The notes: generated by a model not told the origin, from the letters alone. Shown: positions 34,684 to 43,310, counted from the stretch's first letter. The stretch: 64,000 nucleotides of DNA from JAXMCI01 sp046349435 (GCA_046349435.1 JAXMCI010000002.1:321108-385107), one strand, 5' to 3'. Translations and numbers: made by a program.

Positions 34684-36078
34684 TCAGACGATCGACGGCG
34701 CGGCGTCCGGGCCGCTGGCGAGCAGCTCGGCGACGGTGGCGAGGCCGCGCTGCAGCTGGGCGCGGCTCGGGGTGGCGCAGAGGCAGATGCGGATCGCCTC
34801 GGCGGCCGGGCGGCCGACGGCGAAGGCCGAGGCGGGGGCCACCAGCACGCCGCAGGCGCGCGCCGCGGCGGTGAGGTCCTCGGCGCGCCACGGCTCCGGC
34901 AGCTCGAGCCAGCCATGGAAGCCGGTGGGGTGCGCCAGCCAGCGCCAGCCGGCCAGCGCCGCGCGGGCGGTCGCCTGGCGGGCGCTGGCCTCGGCGCGGG
35001 CGTCGGCGGCGAGCCGGTCGGCGGTGCCGTCCTCGATCCAGCGGGTGGCGATCTCGGCCATCAGCGGCGCCGCCATCCAGGTGCTGGTGCGCACCGCCCC
35101 GACGAAGGCGCCCTGGCGGCCGGGCGGGGTGGTGAGGTAGCCGATGCGCAGGCCCGGGGCGAGGCTCTTGGAGGTGCTGGTCAGGTAGTAGCCGATGTCC
35201 GGCGCCAGGCTGGACAGTGCCGGCAGCGCCTCGCCGAGGAAGCCGTAGACGTCGTCCTCGACGATCGCCACGCCGTGCGCCGAGGCGATCGCCGCGATCG
35301 CCTCGCGGCGGGCCACCGGCATCTGGCTGCCGGTCGGGTTCTGCAGGTGCGGCATGCAGTAGAGCGCCCGCGGATTGCCGGCGCGGCAGGCCGCCTCGAG
35401 CGCCTCGGGCAGCAGCCCGTCGGCGTCCATGGCGATCCCCTGCAGCCGCAGCTGCAGCATGCCGGCCAGGCTCTTCATGCCGGGATAGGTCAGCGCCTCG
35501 GTCAGCACCAGGTCGCCGGGCTTGGTCAGCCCGGCGAAGACGGTGAGCATGGCGTGCTGGCCGCCGGCGGTGACGATCACCCGCTCGGCCTCGACCGAGA
35601 GGCCGCGGCGCGACAGCCAGGCGGCGCCCGCGGCGCGGTGGCGGGCGGCGCCGCGATGCGGCTGGTAGCCGAGCAGGGCGCCCAGCCCCGGCTCCCCGGC
35701 GAGCTGCGCCAGCGTCGTGGCGAGCAGCCGCTCGCCCTCCGCCGGCACCGACATGTTGACGCTGAAGTCGATCACCCCGCCGCCATCGCCGGGCAGCGCG
35801 GGCTCGGCGAGCAGCGAGGGCACCACGGTGCGCTGGTGGTCGCGGACATAGGTGCCGCGCCCGACCTCGCCGCCGACCAGCCCGCGCCGGGCCGCCTCGT
35901 TGTAGGCGCGCGTCACCGTGCCGACGGTGACGCCCAGCCGGTAGGCGAGGTCGCGGTGGGTGGGCAGGCGGTCGCCGGCGCGCAGCCGGCCGGCCTCGAT
36001 GTCCTGGGCGAGCGCCTCGGCGATCGCGACGTAGCGCGAGCCGGGCAGGGCCGAGATGTCCGGCTGCCAAATTGTCAT
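34684..36078 (-). CDS. MocR-family regulator (GntR DNA-binding plus class I aminotransferase domain)
   Basis: 464 residues. A winged helix at about 15-78 (LPTHRDLAYRLGVTVGTVTRAYNEAARRGL) is joined to a fold-type I aminotransferase domain with the PLP lysine at K304 in STSKSLAPGLRIGYL. PdxR/MocR regulators sense PLP or a PLP-bound amine and usually bind direct or inverted repeats between divergent genes. That pattern is present here: four to five ATTGTC/GACAAT half-sites lie between this gene and the DUF1127 gene, one of them over its own start codon. The target genes are probably this gene and the plus-strand genes from 36.2 kb. PhzF and a class III aminotransferase downstream are plausible members of the regulon. 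Confidence 0.9.
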   Translation of the reverse strand: MTIWQPDISALPGSRYVAIAEALAQDIEAGRLRAGDRLPTHRDLAYRLGVTVGTVTRAYNEAARRGLVGGEVGRGTYVRDHQRTVVPSLLAEPALPGDGGGVIDFSVNMSVPAEGERLLATTLAQLAGEPGLGALLGYQPHRGAARHRAAGAAWLSRRGLSVEAERVIVTAGGQHAMLTVFAGLTKPGDLVLTEALTYPGMKSLAGMLQLRLQGIAMDADGLLPEALEAACRAGNPRALYCMPHLQNPTGSQMPVARREAIAAIASAHGVAIVEDDVYGFLGEALPALSSLAPDIGYYLTSTSKSLAPGLRIGYLTTPPGRQGAFVGAVRTSTWMAAPLMAEIATRWIEDGTADRLAADARAEASARQATARAALAGWRWLAHPTGFHGWLELPEPWRAEDLTAAARACGVLVAPASAFAVGRPAAEAIRICLCATPSRAQLQRGLATVAELLASGPDAAPSIV

Positions 36079-36153
36079 GGTGACAAGGTATGCATTGACC
36101 GATTGTCCCTGTCAACTTTAGAAATCAATGGTGACAATTCACGGGGATTGTCC
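36071..36153. promoter_or_regulatory. Divergent promoter and MocR operator array
   Basis: TTGTCA-TGG-TGACAA (36072-36086) is a perfect inverted repeat over the MocR start codon. Further ATTGTC/GACAAT half-sites are at 36102-36108, 36132-36139 and 36147-36153. On the minus strand TTGACA (36115-36110), 17 bp and CATACC (36092-36087) form a promoter whose transcript would begin 0-2 nt before the ATG at 36078, so the MocR mRNA may be leaderless and autorepressed. Confidence 0.6.
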
Positions 36154-36173
36154 TACCAAGAGGAGCGCATGCC

Positions 36174-36392
36174 ATGAGCACAAGTCTGCACCGCTTCGCC
36201 GCGCCATATCTGCCGGGCCGCTCGGTCCCGGCGGCCCTGGTCCTGGCGGTCGGCGACGTCGTGCTCAAATGGCTCGACCGACGCCGCCAGCGCCGCGCGC
36301 TGGACCGGCTCGACGACCTGATGCTGCACGATATCGGCCTCAGCCGGGCCGACGTGGAGCGCGAGGTGGTCAAGCCGTTCTGGCGGCCCTGA
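36174..36392 (+). CDS. DUF1127 small protein
   Basis: 72 residues with an AGAGGAGCGC ribosome site. The C-terminal part, LDRLDDLMLHDIGLSRADVEREVVKPFW, is the DUF1127 (YjiS-like) motif, preceded by an arginine-rich WLDRRRQRR segment. Small DUF1127 proteins are common in alphaproteobacteria; some bind RNA and tune phosphate or carbon metabolism and small-RNA turnover. This one sits directly across the MocR operator array and may be controlled by it. Slightly longer than the minimal 45-50 residue type. Confidence 0.85.
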   Translation: MSTSLHRFAAPYLPGRSVPAALVLAVGDVVLKWLDRRRQRRALDRLDDLMLHDIGLSRADVEREVVKPFWRP

Positions 36393-36405
36393 TCGCGGAC
36401 CCCGG

Positions 36406-36446
36406 GATTTCGGCCACGACGATTCCGGCCACGACGATTCCGGCAC
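36406..36446. repeat. 15-bp tandem repeat, about 2.7 copies
   Basis: The unit GATTCCGGCCACGAC occurs at 36406-36420 (one mismatch), 36421-36435 and partially at 36436-36446, between the DUF1127 and PhzF genes. Copy number may vary between isolates. Confidence 0.85.
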
Positions 36447-36537
36447 GGTGACGGGCGCCCGCCGTGGCAACGCGGCGGGCGCTTCTCTATGCTCCGCCGG
36501 CCCGACGGCTTCGGAGGGCGGGGCGAGGGAGGATGGG

Positions 36538-37320
36538 ATGGAGTTGCCGATCTACCAGGTCGACGCGTTCGCCAACCGGCTGTTCACCGGCAACCCGGCC
36601 GCGGTCGTGCCGCTCGAGGAATGGCTGCCCGCCCCCACCATGCAGGCCATCGCGGCCGAGAACAACCTCGCCGAGACCGCCTTCTTCGTGCCCAGCAGCG
36701 GCGACTACGAGCTGCGCTGGTTCACCCCGACCACCGAGGTCTCGCTCTGCGGCCACGCCACGCTGGCCAGCGCCTACGTCATCGCCACCATCCTCAGCCC
36801 GGGCCGCAGCGTGCTGCGGTTCCACACCAAGAGCGGGCTGCTCGAGGTCACCCGGCACGGCGAGATCATGAGCCTCGATCTGCCCGCCCGGCCGCCGCTC
36901 GCCACCCCGGTGCCGGACGATTTCGCGGTGATTCTCGGCGCCTCGCCGGCCAGCGTGCTGCGCGCCGCGGACGACTTCCTCGTGGTCTTCGCCGGCGACC
37001 AGACGGTGCGGGCGCTGATGCCCGACCTGGCGCGGATCGCGAGGCTCCCGGCACAGGGGGTGATCGTCACCGCCCCGGCGCGCGACGTCGACTTCGTCTC
37101 CCGCTACTTCGCTCCGGCCGCCGGCATCCCGGAGGATCCGGTGACCGGCGCCGCCCACTGCGCCCTGGTGCCCTACTGGAGCCAGCGGCTGGGCAAGACC
37201 AACCTGCATGCCCGCCAGGTCTCGGCCCGCGGCGGCGACCTCTACTGCCGAGCCTCGGGCGCCCGCGTCGTGCTGTCGGGCCGGGCCGTGCTCTACCTCG
37301 AGGGCCGCATTCATATCTGA
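36538..37320 (+). CDS. PhzF-family isomerase/epimerase-like protein
   Basis: 260 residues from ATG 36538 with a GGGAGGA site. It begins IYQVDAFANRLFTGNPAAVV, has the catalytic glutamate E46 in NNLAETAFF, the CGHATLA motif at 71-77 and the C-terminal half repeats the fold with GIPEDPVTGAAHC. PhzF proteins are duplicated diaminopimelate-epimerase-like folds; the founding member isomerises a phenazine precursor, but most bacterial copies have unknown substrates and no phenazine genes are seen here. It precedes the class III aminotransferase by 148 bp on the same strand. Confidence 0.9.
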   Translation: MELPIYQVDAFANRLFTGNPAAVVPLEEWLPAPTMQAIAAENNLAETAFFVPSSGDYELRWFTPTTEVSLCGHATLASAYVIATILSPGRSVLRFHTKSGLLEVTRHGEIMSLDLPARPPLATPVPDDFAVILGASPASVLRAADDFLVVFAGDQTVRALMPDLARIARLPAQGVIVTAPARDVDFVSRYFAPAAGIPEDPVTGAAHCALVPYWSQRLGKTNLHARQVSARGGDLYCRASGARVVLSGRAVLYLEGRIHI

Positions 37321-37468
37321 TGCAAAAAATGCGGTTATAGGATCCTATTCCTTAGTCGCGACCTTGCGGCACCGCAAAATAGCTGAGGCGCCGGCCGGCA
37401 TTTGCAGGCAAGATCGCGGCGAGGGGGACCTCCGAGGGTCCGGTCCCGGGGGGAAGGAATCCACCACA

Positions 37469-38866
37469 ATGCCGCTCGACATCGCAGCGCTGATCGCCGC
37501 TCGCCGGGGCGAGAAGTACCAGCTGCACGACAGCCACCTGAACCAGCAGTTCGTCCGCATGCTGCGGGTGATCGGCTACGACGTCGACTTCGTCTCGGGC
37601 AAGGGCCCGCATCTCTTCGATGCCGCCGGCCGCCGCTACCTCGACCTGCTGAGCGGCTTCGGCGTCTTCGCCCTCGGCCGCAACCATCCGGCAATCGCTG
37701 CGGCGCTGCACCAGGTGCTCGACGCCGGCCTCGCCAACCTGGTGCAGCTCGACGTCTCGCTGCTGAGCGGCCTGCTGGCCGAGCGCCTGCTGGCGCTGAT
37801 GCCGGGGCAGGAGCGGGTGTTCTTCTGCAACTCCGGCGCCGAGGCGGTCGAGGCCGGCATCAAGTTCGCCCGGGCGGCGACCGGCCGGCCCGGGCTGGTG
37901 CATTGCAGCCACGGCTTCCACGGGCTGACCTGCGGCGCCCTGTCGCTGAACGGCGAGGACGTCTTCCGCCAGGGCTTCGGCCCGCTGCTGACCGACAGCC
38001 GTCGGGTGCCGTTCGGCGACCTGCCGGCGCTGGAGCAGGCGCTGTCGAAGCGCGACGTCGCCGCCTTCGTCGTCGAGCCGGTGCAGGGCCACGGCGTGCA
38101 CCTGCCGCCGGACGGCTATCTCGCCGAGGCGGCGCGGCTCTGCCGGCGCGCCGGCACGCTCTTCGTCGCCGACGAGGTGCAGACCGGGCTCGGCCGCACC
38201 GGCCGCTTCCTCGCCTCCGAGCATTGGGGGGTCGAGCCCGACATGGTGCTGCTCGCCAAGGCGCTGTCCGGCGGCCACGTGCCGATCGGCGCCGTCGCCA
38301 CCAAGGGCTGGATCTTCGCCAAGGTGTTCGACCGGCTCGACCGCGCCGTGGTGCACGGCTCGACCTTCAGCAAGAACGACCTCGCCATGGCCGCCGGGCT
38401 GGCCACCCTCTCGGTGATCGAGGAGGAGCGGCTGGTCGAGCGGGCGGCGACCATGGGGGCCGCCATCCTCGCCGACCTGACGGCGATCGGCGCCGGCTCC
38501 GAGTTCGTCCGCTCGGTGCGCGGCAAGGGCATGATGATCGGCATCGAGTTCGGGCCGCCGCGCAGCCTGCGCCTCAAGGCCGCCTGGCAGCTGCTGGCCG
38601 CGGTCAATTCCAGCCTGTTCTGCCAGATGGTCACCCTGCCGCTGTTCCGGCGCCACCGCATCCTCTGCCAGGTGGCGGGCCATGATTCCCTGGTCGTCAA
38701 GCTGATCCCGTCGCTGACCCTCGCCGAGGAGGACCGCGTCTGGATCCGCGACGCCTTCGCCGACGTCATCGCCGATTGCGAGCGGGTGCCGGGGGCGATC
38801 TGGGACACCGGCCGCCAGCTCGCCGGCCATGCCATGCGCAGCCGGGCCAAGGTCGCGGTCGGCTGA
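37469..38866 (+). CDS. Class III pyridoxal-phosphate aminotransferase
   Basis: 465 residues. The PLP lysine is K264 in LLAKALSGGH, the PLP-ring aspartate D235 in VADEVQTGLGRTG, and SGAEAVEAGIKFARA (122-136) binds the phosphate. FLDLLSGFG-type start (YLDLLSGFGVFALGRNHP, 57-74) is typical. Enzymes of this class transfer amino groups from omega-amines, acetylornithine, GABA or diamines. It is about 80 bp upstream of the dimethylformamidase-like pair and is likely cotranscribed, which hints that an amine or amide is the shared substrate. The start has an AAGGAA site somewhat far (about 13 nt) upstream. Substrate unproven. Confidence 0.9.
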   Translation: MPLDIAALIAARRGEKYQLHDSHLNQQFVRMLRVIGYDVDFVSGKGPHLFDAAGRRYLDLLSGFGVFALGRNHPAIAAALHQVLDAGLANLVQLDVSLLSGLLAERLLALMPGQERVFFCNSGAEAVEAGIKFARAATGRPGLVHCSHGFHGLTCGALSLNGEDVFRQGFGPLLTDSRRVPFGDLPALEQALSKRDVAAFVVEPVQGHGVHLPPDGYLAEAARLCRRAGTLFVADEVQTGLGRTGRFLASEHWGVEPDMVLLAKALSGGHVPIGAVATKGWIFAKVFDRLDRAVVHGSTFSKNDLAMAAGLATLSVIEEERLVERAATMGAAILADLTAIGAGSEFVRSVRGKGMMIGIEFGPPRSLRLKAAWQLLAAVNSSLFCQMVTLPLFRRHRILCQVAGHDSLVVKLIPSLTLAEEDRVWIRDAFADVIADCERVPGAIWDTGRQLAGHAMRSRAKVAVG

Positions 38867-38946
38867 GCCTGGCCGGGGCCGCGGCCGGCGGGACTCCGCC
38901 CGGCGCGGCGTGCTGCCCCGGGTGCGGGGCGATCCGGGGGACGCCC

Positions 38947-39255
38947 ATGTACGAGATCGATCCGGAGCGGCTGGACCTGGCGCGCGAGTTCCGCGCCAGG
39001 CCGCATGGCGTGCACAGCGCCGAGCTGCAGCGGGTGCTGAACCGGATGCGGCTGCAGCCGCTGGCCGGCCGCTACGCGCTGGTCGTGGTCGAGCCCTATC
39101 GCCGCTGGATGCTGGCCCGCCTCAGCGGCCGGCGCGGCGTGCCGCCGACGCTGTTTCCCGAGCGGCAGTTCGACGACATCGCGGAAGCCGAATGGGCGAT
39201 CTTCCGGCTGCGCTGGGAGCTGCTCACCGGCCGCGCGCTGGAGCTGCCGGAATGA
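38947..39255 (+). CDS. Small subunit-like protein of a dimethylformamidase-type amidase
   Basis: 102 residues with a strong GGGGGA site before ATG 38947. The core (residues 18-50: PHGVHSAELQRVLNRMRLQ, then GRYALVVVEPYRRWMLARL) resembles the small alpha subunit of N,N-dimethylformamidase, where a matching HPSPYLQRVHNYFRMQP-type segment is found. The C-terminus LRWELLTGRALEL overlaps the large-subunit start (ATGA). The tight coupling and the identity of the neighbour support a two-subunit enzyme. Family recognition is from memory of the pattern, not from a search. Confidence 0.75.
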   Translation: MYEIDPERLDLAREFRARPHGVHSAELQRVLNRMRLQPLAGRYALVVVEPYRRWMLARLSGRRGVPPTLFPERQFDDIAEAEWAIFRLRWELLTGRALELPE

Positions 39256-41513
39256 AGCGCGTGCTCGGCTATGCCGACCGGATCAGCGCCCGCCCGGGCG
39301 ACCGGCTGGCGATCATGGTCAGCTGCGAGGCCGCGGGCGACCGCTTCGAGGCGGCGCTGTTCCGGCTGATCTGCGGCGACGACAGCCCGGCCGGCCCCGG
39401 CTTCAAGGTCGAGCCGGTGGCTCATCCGGCCAACCGCGCCTATCCGGCGCGGCGCCAGCCGACTCATGCCGGCTCCTGCGCCCGGCTGCCGGCCCTGCCG
39501 GCGCTGGCCTCCTTCACGCTCGCCGTGCTGGCCTGGCCGACCACGCCGGAGCAGGGGCGGCAGGCGATCCTCGGCAGCTTCGTCGCCGCCCAGCGCCGCG
39601 GCCTGGCGCTCGGCATCGACGCCGCCGGCCAGGGCTGCGTGCGCTTCGGCGACGGCGAGACCGTGGGGGAGCTGTCGAGCGGCCGGAAGCTGCCGGCGCG
39701 GCGCTGGACGCTGCTCGCCGCCAGCTGGGACGCCGGCGAGCGCCATCTCCGGCTGGTGCAGCAGGAGCTGCCGGCCTTCCCCGCTCATGCCCCGCCGCCG
39801 CCGGCCGTGGTCGGCAGCCTGCTCGCTGCCGCGCCGGATCTCGGCGACCTGCCGCTGCTGCTCGCCGCCGCCGCGGTGCCCGGCGGCGATCCGCGCGCCA
39901 CGGCGGAGCACTACAACGGCAAGATCGAGGCGCCGCTGGTGGCGGCCCGCGCGCTGCCGCCGGAAGCGCTGCTGCCGGCGCTGCGCGATCCGCCGGCGCT
40001 CGGCGGCGATCTCGTCGCCGCCTGGGACCTCGCCGCGGAGATCCCGACCGACCGCGTGCTCGACCGCGGCCCCGGCGCCCGCCATGGCCGCACCGTCAAC
40101 CTGCCGACCCGCGCCGTGACCGGATCGCTGTGGGACGGCAGCGAGCATGACTGGCGCGGCGCCCCGGCGCACTACGCCGCCATCCACTTCCACGACGACG
40201 ACCTCTACGACGCCGGCTGGGCGCCCGACCTCCAGCTCGCCCTGCCGGCCGGCCTGCGCAGCGGCGTCTACGCGCTGCGCCTGTCCTTCGCCGGCGACGA
40301 GGACTGGGTGCCGTTCTTCGTCACCCCGGCGGCCGGCGCGAAGCGGGCGCCGGTCGCCTATCTCGCCGCGACGGCGACCTACACCGCCTATGCCAACCCG
40401 CACTACGCCTTCGACGACCCGATCGACGAGGTGACGCGCGGCACGGCCACCATCCTGCGGCCCGAGGACCTCCACCTCAACGCCCATCGCGAGCTCGGGC
40501 TGTCGACCTACGACACCCACAGCGACGGCAGCGGCGTCTGCTTCGCCACCCGCCTCCGGCCGGTGCTCAACATGCGGCCGCGCAGCCGGCTGTGGAACTT
40601 CAACGCCGACACGTTCGTGATCGACTGGCTGGAGTGGCTGGGCCAGCCCTACGACGTGATCACCGACGAGGAGCTGCATGCCGAGGGCGCGGCGGCGCTG
40701 GCGCCCTATCGCGCGGTCATCACCGGCAGCCATCCCGAGTACTACACCACGGCGATGTCGGACGGGCTGGCCGGCTGGCTCGCCGGCGGCGGCCGGCTGA
40801 TGTACCTGGGCGGCAACGGCTTCTACTGGCGCGCCGCCTATAGCCCGCACTTCCCCGGCGCCGTCGAGGTCCGCCGGGCCGAGGGCGGCACCCGCACCTG
40901 GGCGGCGCCGGCCGGCGAGCATCACCACGCCTTCACCGGCGAGCGCGGCGGGCTGTGGCGCAATCTCGGCCGGCCGCCGCAGCGCCTGGTCGGCGTCGGC
41001 TTCGCCGCCGAGGGCTTCGACGTCTCCTCCTATTTCCGCCGCGGCGAAGGCTCGCGCGACCCGCGCGCCGCTTTCGTCTTCGCCGGGCTCGGCGATAGCG
41101 CGGTGATCGGCGATCACGGCGGCCTCGGCGGCGGCGCCGCCGGCATCGAGCTCGACCGCGCCGACGCGCTGCTCGGCACCCCGCCGCACGCGCTGGTGCT
41201 GGCCTCCTCCGAGGGCCACTCCAACGTCTACGTGCCGACGCCCGAGGAGATCCTCGCCATGTATCCCGGGCTCGACGGCGTCGAGCATCCCGACGTCCGC
41301 GCCGACATGGTCTTCTTCGAGACCCCGGCCGGCGGCGCCGTCTGGTCGACCGGCTCGATCGCCTGGTCCTGCGCGCTGGCCTGGCGCAACCACGACAACG
41401 ACGTCGCCCGCATCACCACCAACGTGCTCCGCCGCTTCCTGGAGGAGACGCCGTTCGCGATGCCGGTATCCGCCGGCCCTGCGGCGCCGGCCCCGGCAAC
41501 GCCCTCACGCTGA
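39252..41513 (+). CDS. N,N-dimethylformamidase-like amidohydrolase, large subunit
   Basis: 753 residues, close to the known 85-kDa beta subunit. A lectin-like N-terminal beta domain (to about 290) is followed by the catalytic part. Dimethylformamidase has an iron held by two tyrosines and one glutamate. Candidates here, with similar spacing, are Y380 in TATYTAYANPHY, Y420 in LSTYDTHSDG and E496 in GSHPEYYT. WNFNADTFVIDWLEWLGQPYDV and LMYLGGNGFYW are also family-like. The enzyme would hydrolyse small N-alkyl amides to amine plus acid in the cytoplasm. Coupled by ATGA to the small subunit, with a class III aminotransferase upstream. Whether the true substrate is dimethylformamide or a natural amide is unknown. 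Confidence 0.85.
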   Translation: MKRVLGYADRISARPGDRLAIMVSCEAAGDRFEAALFRLICGDDSPAGPGFKVEPVAHPANRAYPARRQPTHAGSCARLPALPALASFTLAVLAWPTTPEQGRQAILGSFVAAQRRGLALGIDAAGQGCVRFGDGETVGELSSGRKLPARRWTLLAASWDAGERHLRLVQQELPAFPAHAPPPPAVVGSLLAAAPDLGDLPLLLAAAAVPGGDPRATAEHYNGKIEAPLVAARALPPEALLPALRDPPALGGDLVAAWDLAAEIPTDRVLDRGPGARHGRTVNLPTRAVTGSLWDGSEHDWRGAPAHYAAIHFHDDDLYDAGWAPDLQLALPAGLRSGVYALRLSFAGDEDWVPFFVTPAAGAKRAPVAYLAATATYTAYANPHYAFDDPIDEVTRGTATILRPEDLHLNAHRELGLSTYDTHSDGSGVCFATRLRPVLNMRPRSRLWNFNADTFVIDWLEWLGQPYDVITDEELHAEGAAALAPYRAVITGSHPEYYTTAMSDGLAGWLAGGGRLMYLGGNGFYWRAAYSPHFPGAVEVRRAEGGTRTWAAPAGEHHHAFTGERGGLWRNLGRPPQRLVGVGFAAEGFDVSSYFRRGEGSRDPRAAFVFAGLGDSAVIGDHGGLGGGAAGIELDRADALLGTPPHALVLASSEGHSNVYVPTPEEILAMYPGLDGVEHPDVRADMVFFETPAGGAVWSTGSIAWSCALAWRNHDNDVARITTNVLRRFLEETPFAMPVSAGPAAPAPATPSR

Positions 41514-41539
41514 GCCTGTCGAAGCGCGAAGGTGAGGGC
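41501..41539. repeat. Palindromic repeat C with terminator-like position
   Basis: GCCCTCAC (41501-41508) and GTGAGGGC (41532-41539) flank CTGAGCCTGTCGAAG, a common dispersed proteobacterial repeat core. The hairpin spans the amidase stop codon. Confidence 0.7.
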
Positions 41540-41553
41540 CTCCGCCGCCGCCG

Positions 41554-42072
41554 ATGAACGACCGTGCCACCGTCTACATCGTGCGCTGCAGCGACGGCAG
41601 CTACGATGTCGGGATCACCCGCATTGCCCTGGAGACGCGGGTATCGCAACACAATCTCGGGACGTTCGACGGGTATACGAAGAGCCGGCGGCCGGTCGAG
41701 CTGGTCTGGTCTCAGGCCTTCGTCCAGCTGACCGACGCCATCGCTGCCGAGCGCCAGCTCGAGGGCTGGTCCCGGGCCAAGAAGGAAGCACTGATCGCCG
41801 GCCGCTTCGACCTCCTGCCAGGGCTGTCCCGCAGCCGGATCGTGCGTGGCGCGCGGCAATGCCGAGCCAGCCTCATCCTTCGACAAGCTCAGGATGAGGC
41901 CCCCCGAGATCGCGCCTGCTCCCTGAACCTCGTCCTGAGACATGTCGAAGGGCGAGGTCGGCACGGCGGTGCAGCTTGTCGCCGCCTCGCGTACGCAGAC
42001 ATCGTGGACACTGCGCTCGTCGCTCCCGCGACTGCGAAGCGTGCGTTGACGCACTGCAGCATCGCCTCCTAG
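41554..42072 (+). CDS. GIY-YIG-domain nuclease-like protein with repeat-derived C-terminus
   Basis: 172 residues. Residues 7-90 are a GIY-YIG domain of the short UPF0213/YhbQ type: TVYIVRCSDGSYDVGITR, TRVSQHNLG and AAERQLEGWSRAKKEALIAGRFDLL. The first motif tyrosine is Y8 and the second is changed to YDVG. The rest (from about 106) is translated from a dispersed CTCAGGATGAG repeat and following sequence and has no domain. The original stop was probably lost into the repeat. Short GIY-YIG proteins are proposed DNA-repair nucleases, with little evidence. No obvious operon partner, although the serC gene follows on the same strand. Confidence 0.75.
   Translation: MNDRATVYIVRCSDGSYDVGITRIALETRVSQHNLGTFDGYTKSRRPVELVWSQAFVQLTDAIAAERQLEGWSRAKKEALIAGRFDLLPGLSRSRIVRGARQCRASLILRQAQDEAPRDRACSLNLVLRHVEGRGRHGGAACRRLAYADIVDTALVAPATAKRALTHCSIAS
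41871..41958. repeat. Two copies of repeat C hairpins inside the GIY-YIG C-terminus
   Basis: CCTCATCCT (41871-41879) with AGGATGAGG (41891-41899), and CCTCGTCC (41928-41935) with a near-perfect complement ending about 41956. Both contain TCGACAAGCTCAG/CTGAGACATGTCGA cores, related to the element at 41501-41539. Confidence 0.7.
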
Positions 42073-42106
42073 TATCGCCGCCCGTCTTCCTGCCGGACCC
42101 CCGCTC

Positions 42107-43260
42107 ATGAAGCCCGTCGATCGACCGCGCGTGCCGCACTTCTCCTCCGGACCCTGCGCCAAGCGGCCGGGCTGGTCGGTGGCGGCGCTGTCGGGGGCGC
42201 TGGTCGGGCGCTCGCACCGGTCGAAGCCGGGCAAGGCGAAGCTCGCGGCGGTGATCGAGCGCAGCCGGGCGCTGCTCGGCATCCCGGCCGGCTGGAAGCT
42301 CGGCATCGTGCCGGGCTCCGACACCGGCGCCGTCGAGATGGCGCTGTGGAGCCTGCTCGGGTCGCGCGGCGTCGACCTGCTCGCCTGGGAGGCCTTCGGC
42401 AAGGGCTGGGTCGCCGACGTGGTGCAGCAGCTGCGGCTCGCCGATGTCCGCGTCCACGATGCGCCCTACGGCGCGCTCCCCGACCTCTCGGCCGTGGACG
42501 GCAGCCGCGACGTCGTCTTCACCTGGAACGGCACCACCTCGGGCGTGCGCGGCCGGACGGCGACTGGATCCTGCAGGATCGCGCCGGGCTCGTCATCTGC
42601 GACGCCACCTCGGCGGTGTTCGCCATCGACCTGCCCTGGCCGCGGCTCGACGTCGTCACCTGGTCCTGGCAGAAGGTGCTGGGCGGGGAGGGCGGCCACG
42701 GCATGATCGCGCTGTCGCCCCGCGCCGTCGCCCGGCTGGAGAGCCACCAGCCCGCCTGGCCGCTGCCCAAGCTCTTCCAGATGACCAAGGGCGGCAAGCT
42801 GGTCGAGGGCCTCTTCGCCGGCGAGACGATCAACACGCCCTCGCTGCTCTGCGTCGAGGACGCGCTCGACGGGCTCGCCTGGGCGACTGCGATCGGCGGC
42901 CTGCCGGCCCTGCTGGCGCGGGTCGAGGCCAACGCCGCCGCGATCGCCGGCTGGGTCGCGCGCACGCCCTGGATCGACTACCTCGCCGCCGACCCGGCGA
43001 CCCGCTCGCCGACCTCGGTCTGCCTGCGGCTGGCCGACCCGGCGCTCGACGCCAAGGCGCAGGCCGCGGTCGCCGCGGCGATCGCCGGCAGCCTCGAGCG
43101 CGAGGGCGTCGCGCTCGACATCGGCGCCTACCGCGACGCCCCGCCGGGCCTCCGGCTGTGGGCCGGCGCCACGGTGGAGAGCGCCGATCTCGCGGCCCTC
43201 TTCCCCTGGCTCGACTGGGCCTATGGCGAGGCCCGCGCCGCCGCCGGCCTGGCGGCCTGA
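42107..43260 (+). pseudogene. serC: Phosphoserine aminotransferase, serC, interrupted by a 1-nt frameshift
   Basis: Transaminates 3-phosphohydroxypyruvate to phosphoserine in serine synthesis. Codons from ATG 42107 read KPVDRPRVPHFSSGPCAKRP, a normal alphaproteobacterial SerC start, up to TWNGTTSGVR. At 42551-42552 the frame shifts; the continuing frame reads PDGDWILQDRAGLVICDATS, includes the PLP lysine in WSWQKVLGGEGGHG and runs to the stop at 43260. One missing base, turning GTGCGCG-x-GCCGGAC into GTGCGCGGCCGGAC, explains it. The intact serA follows after 50 bp, the usual serC-serA order. Because serine synthesis is central, a base dropped in sequencing is the simplest reading; a real lesion would imply a serine requirement or another transaminase. 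Confidence 0.87.
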
Positions 43261-43310
43261 CCGCCTCTTCTTTGCCTGCGCCGCGCCCGCGGTCCCGTCC
43301 CGGAGTCCCG

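Noticed and set aside
36406..36446. CRISPR-like array
   Set aside because: The units are contiguous 15-mers without spacers; no cas genes are nearby.
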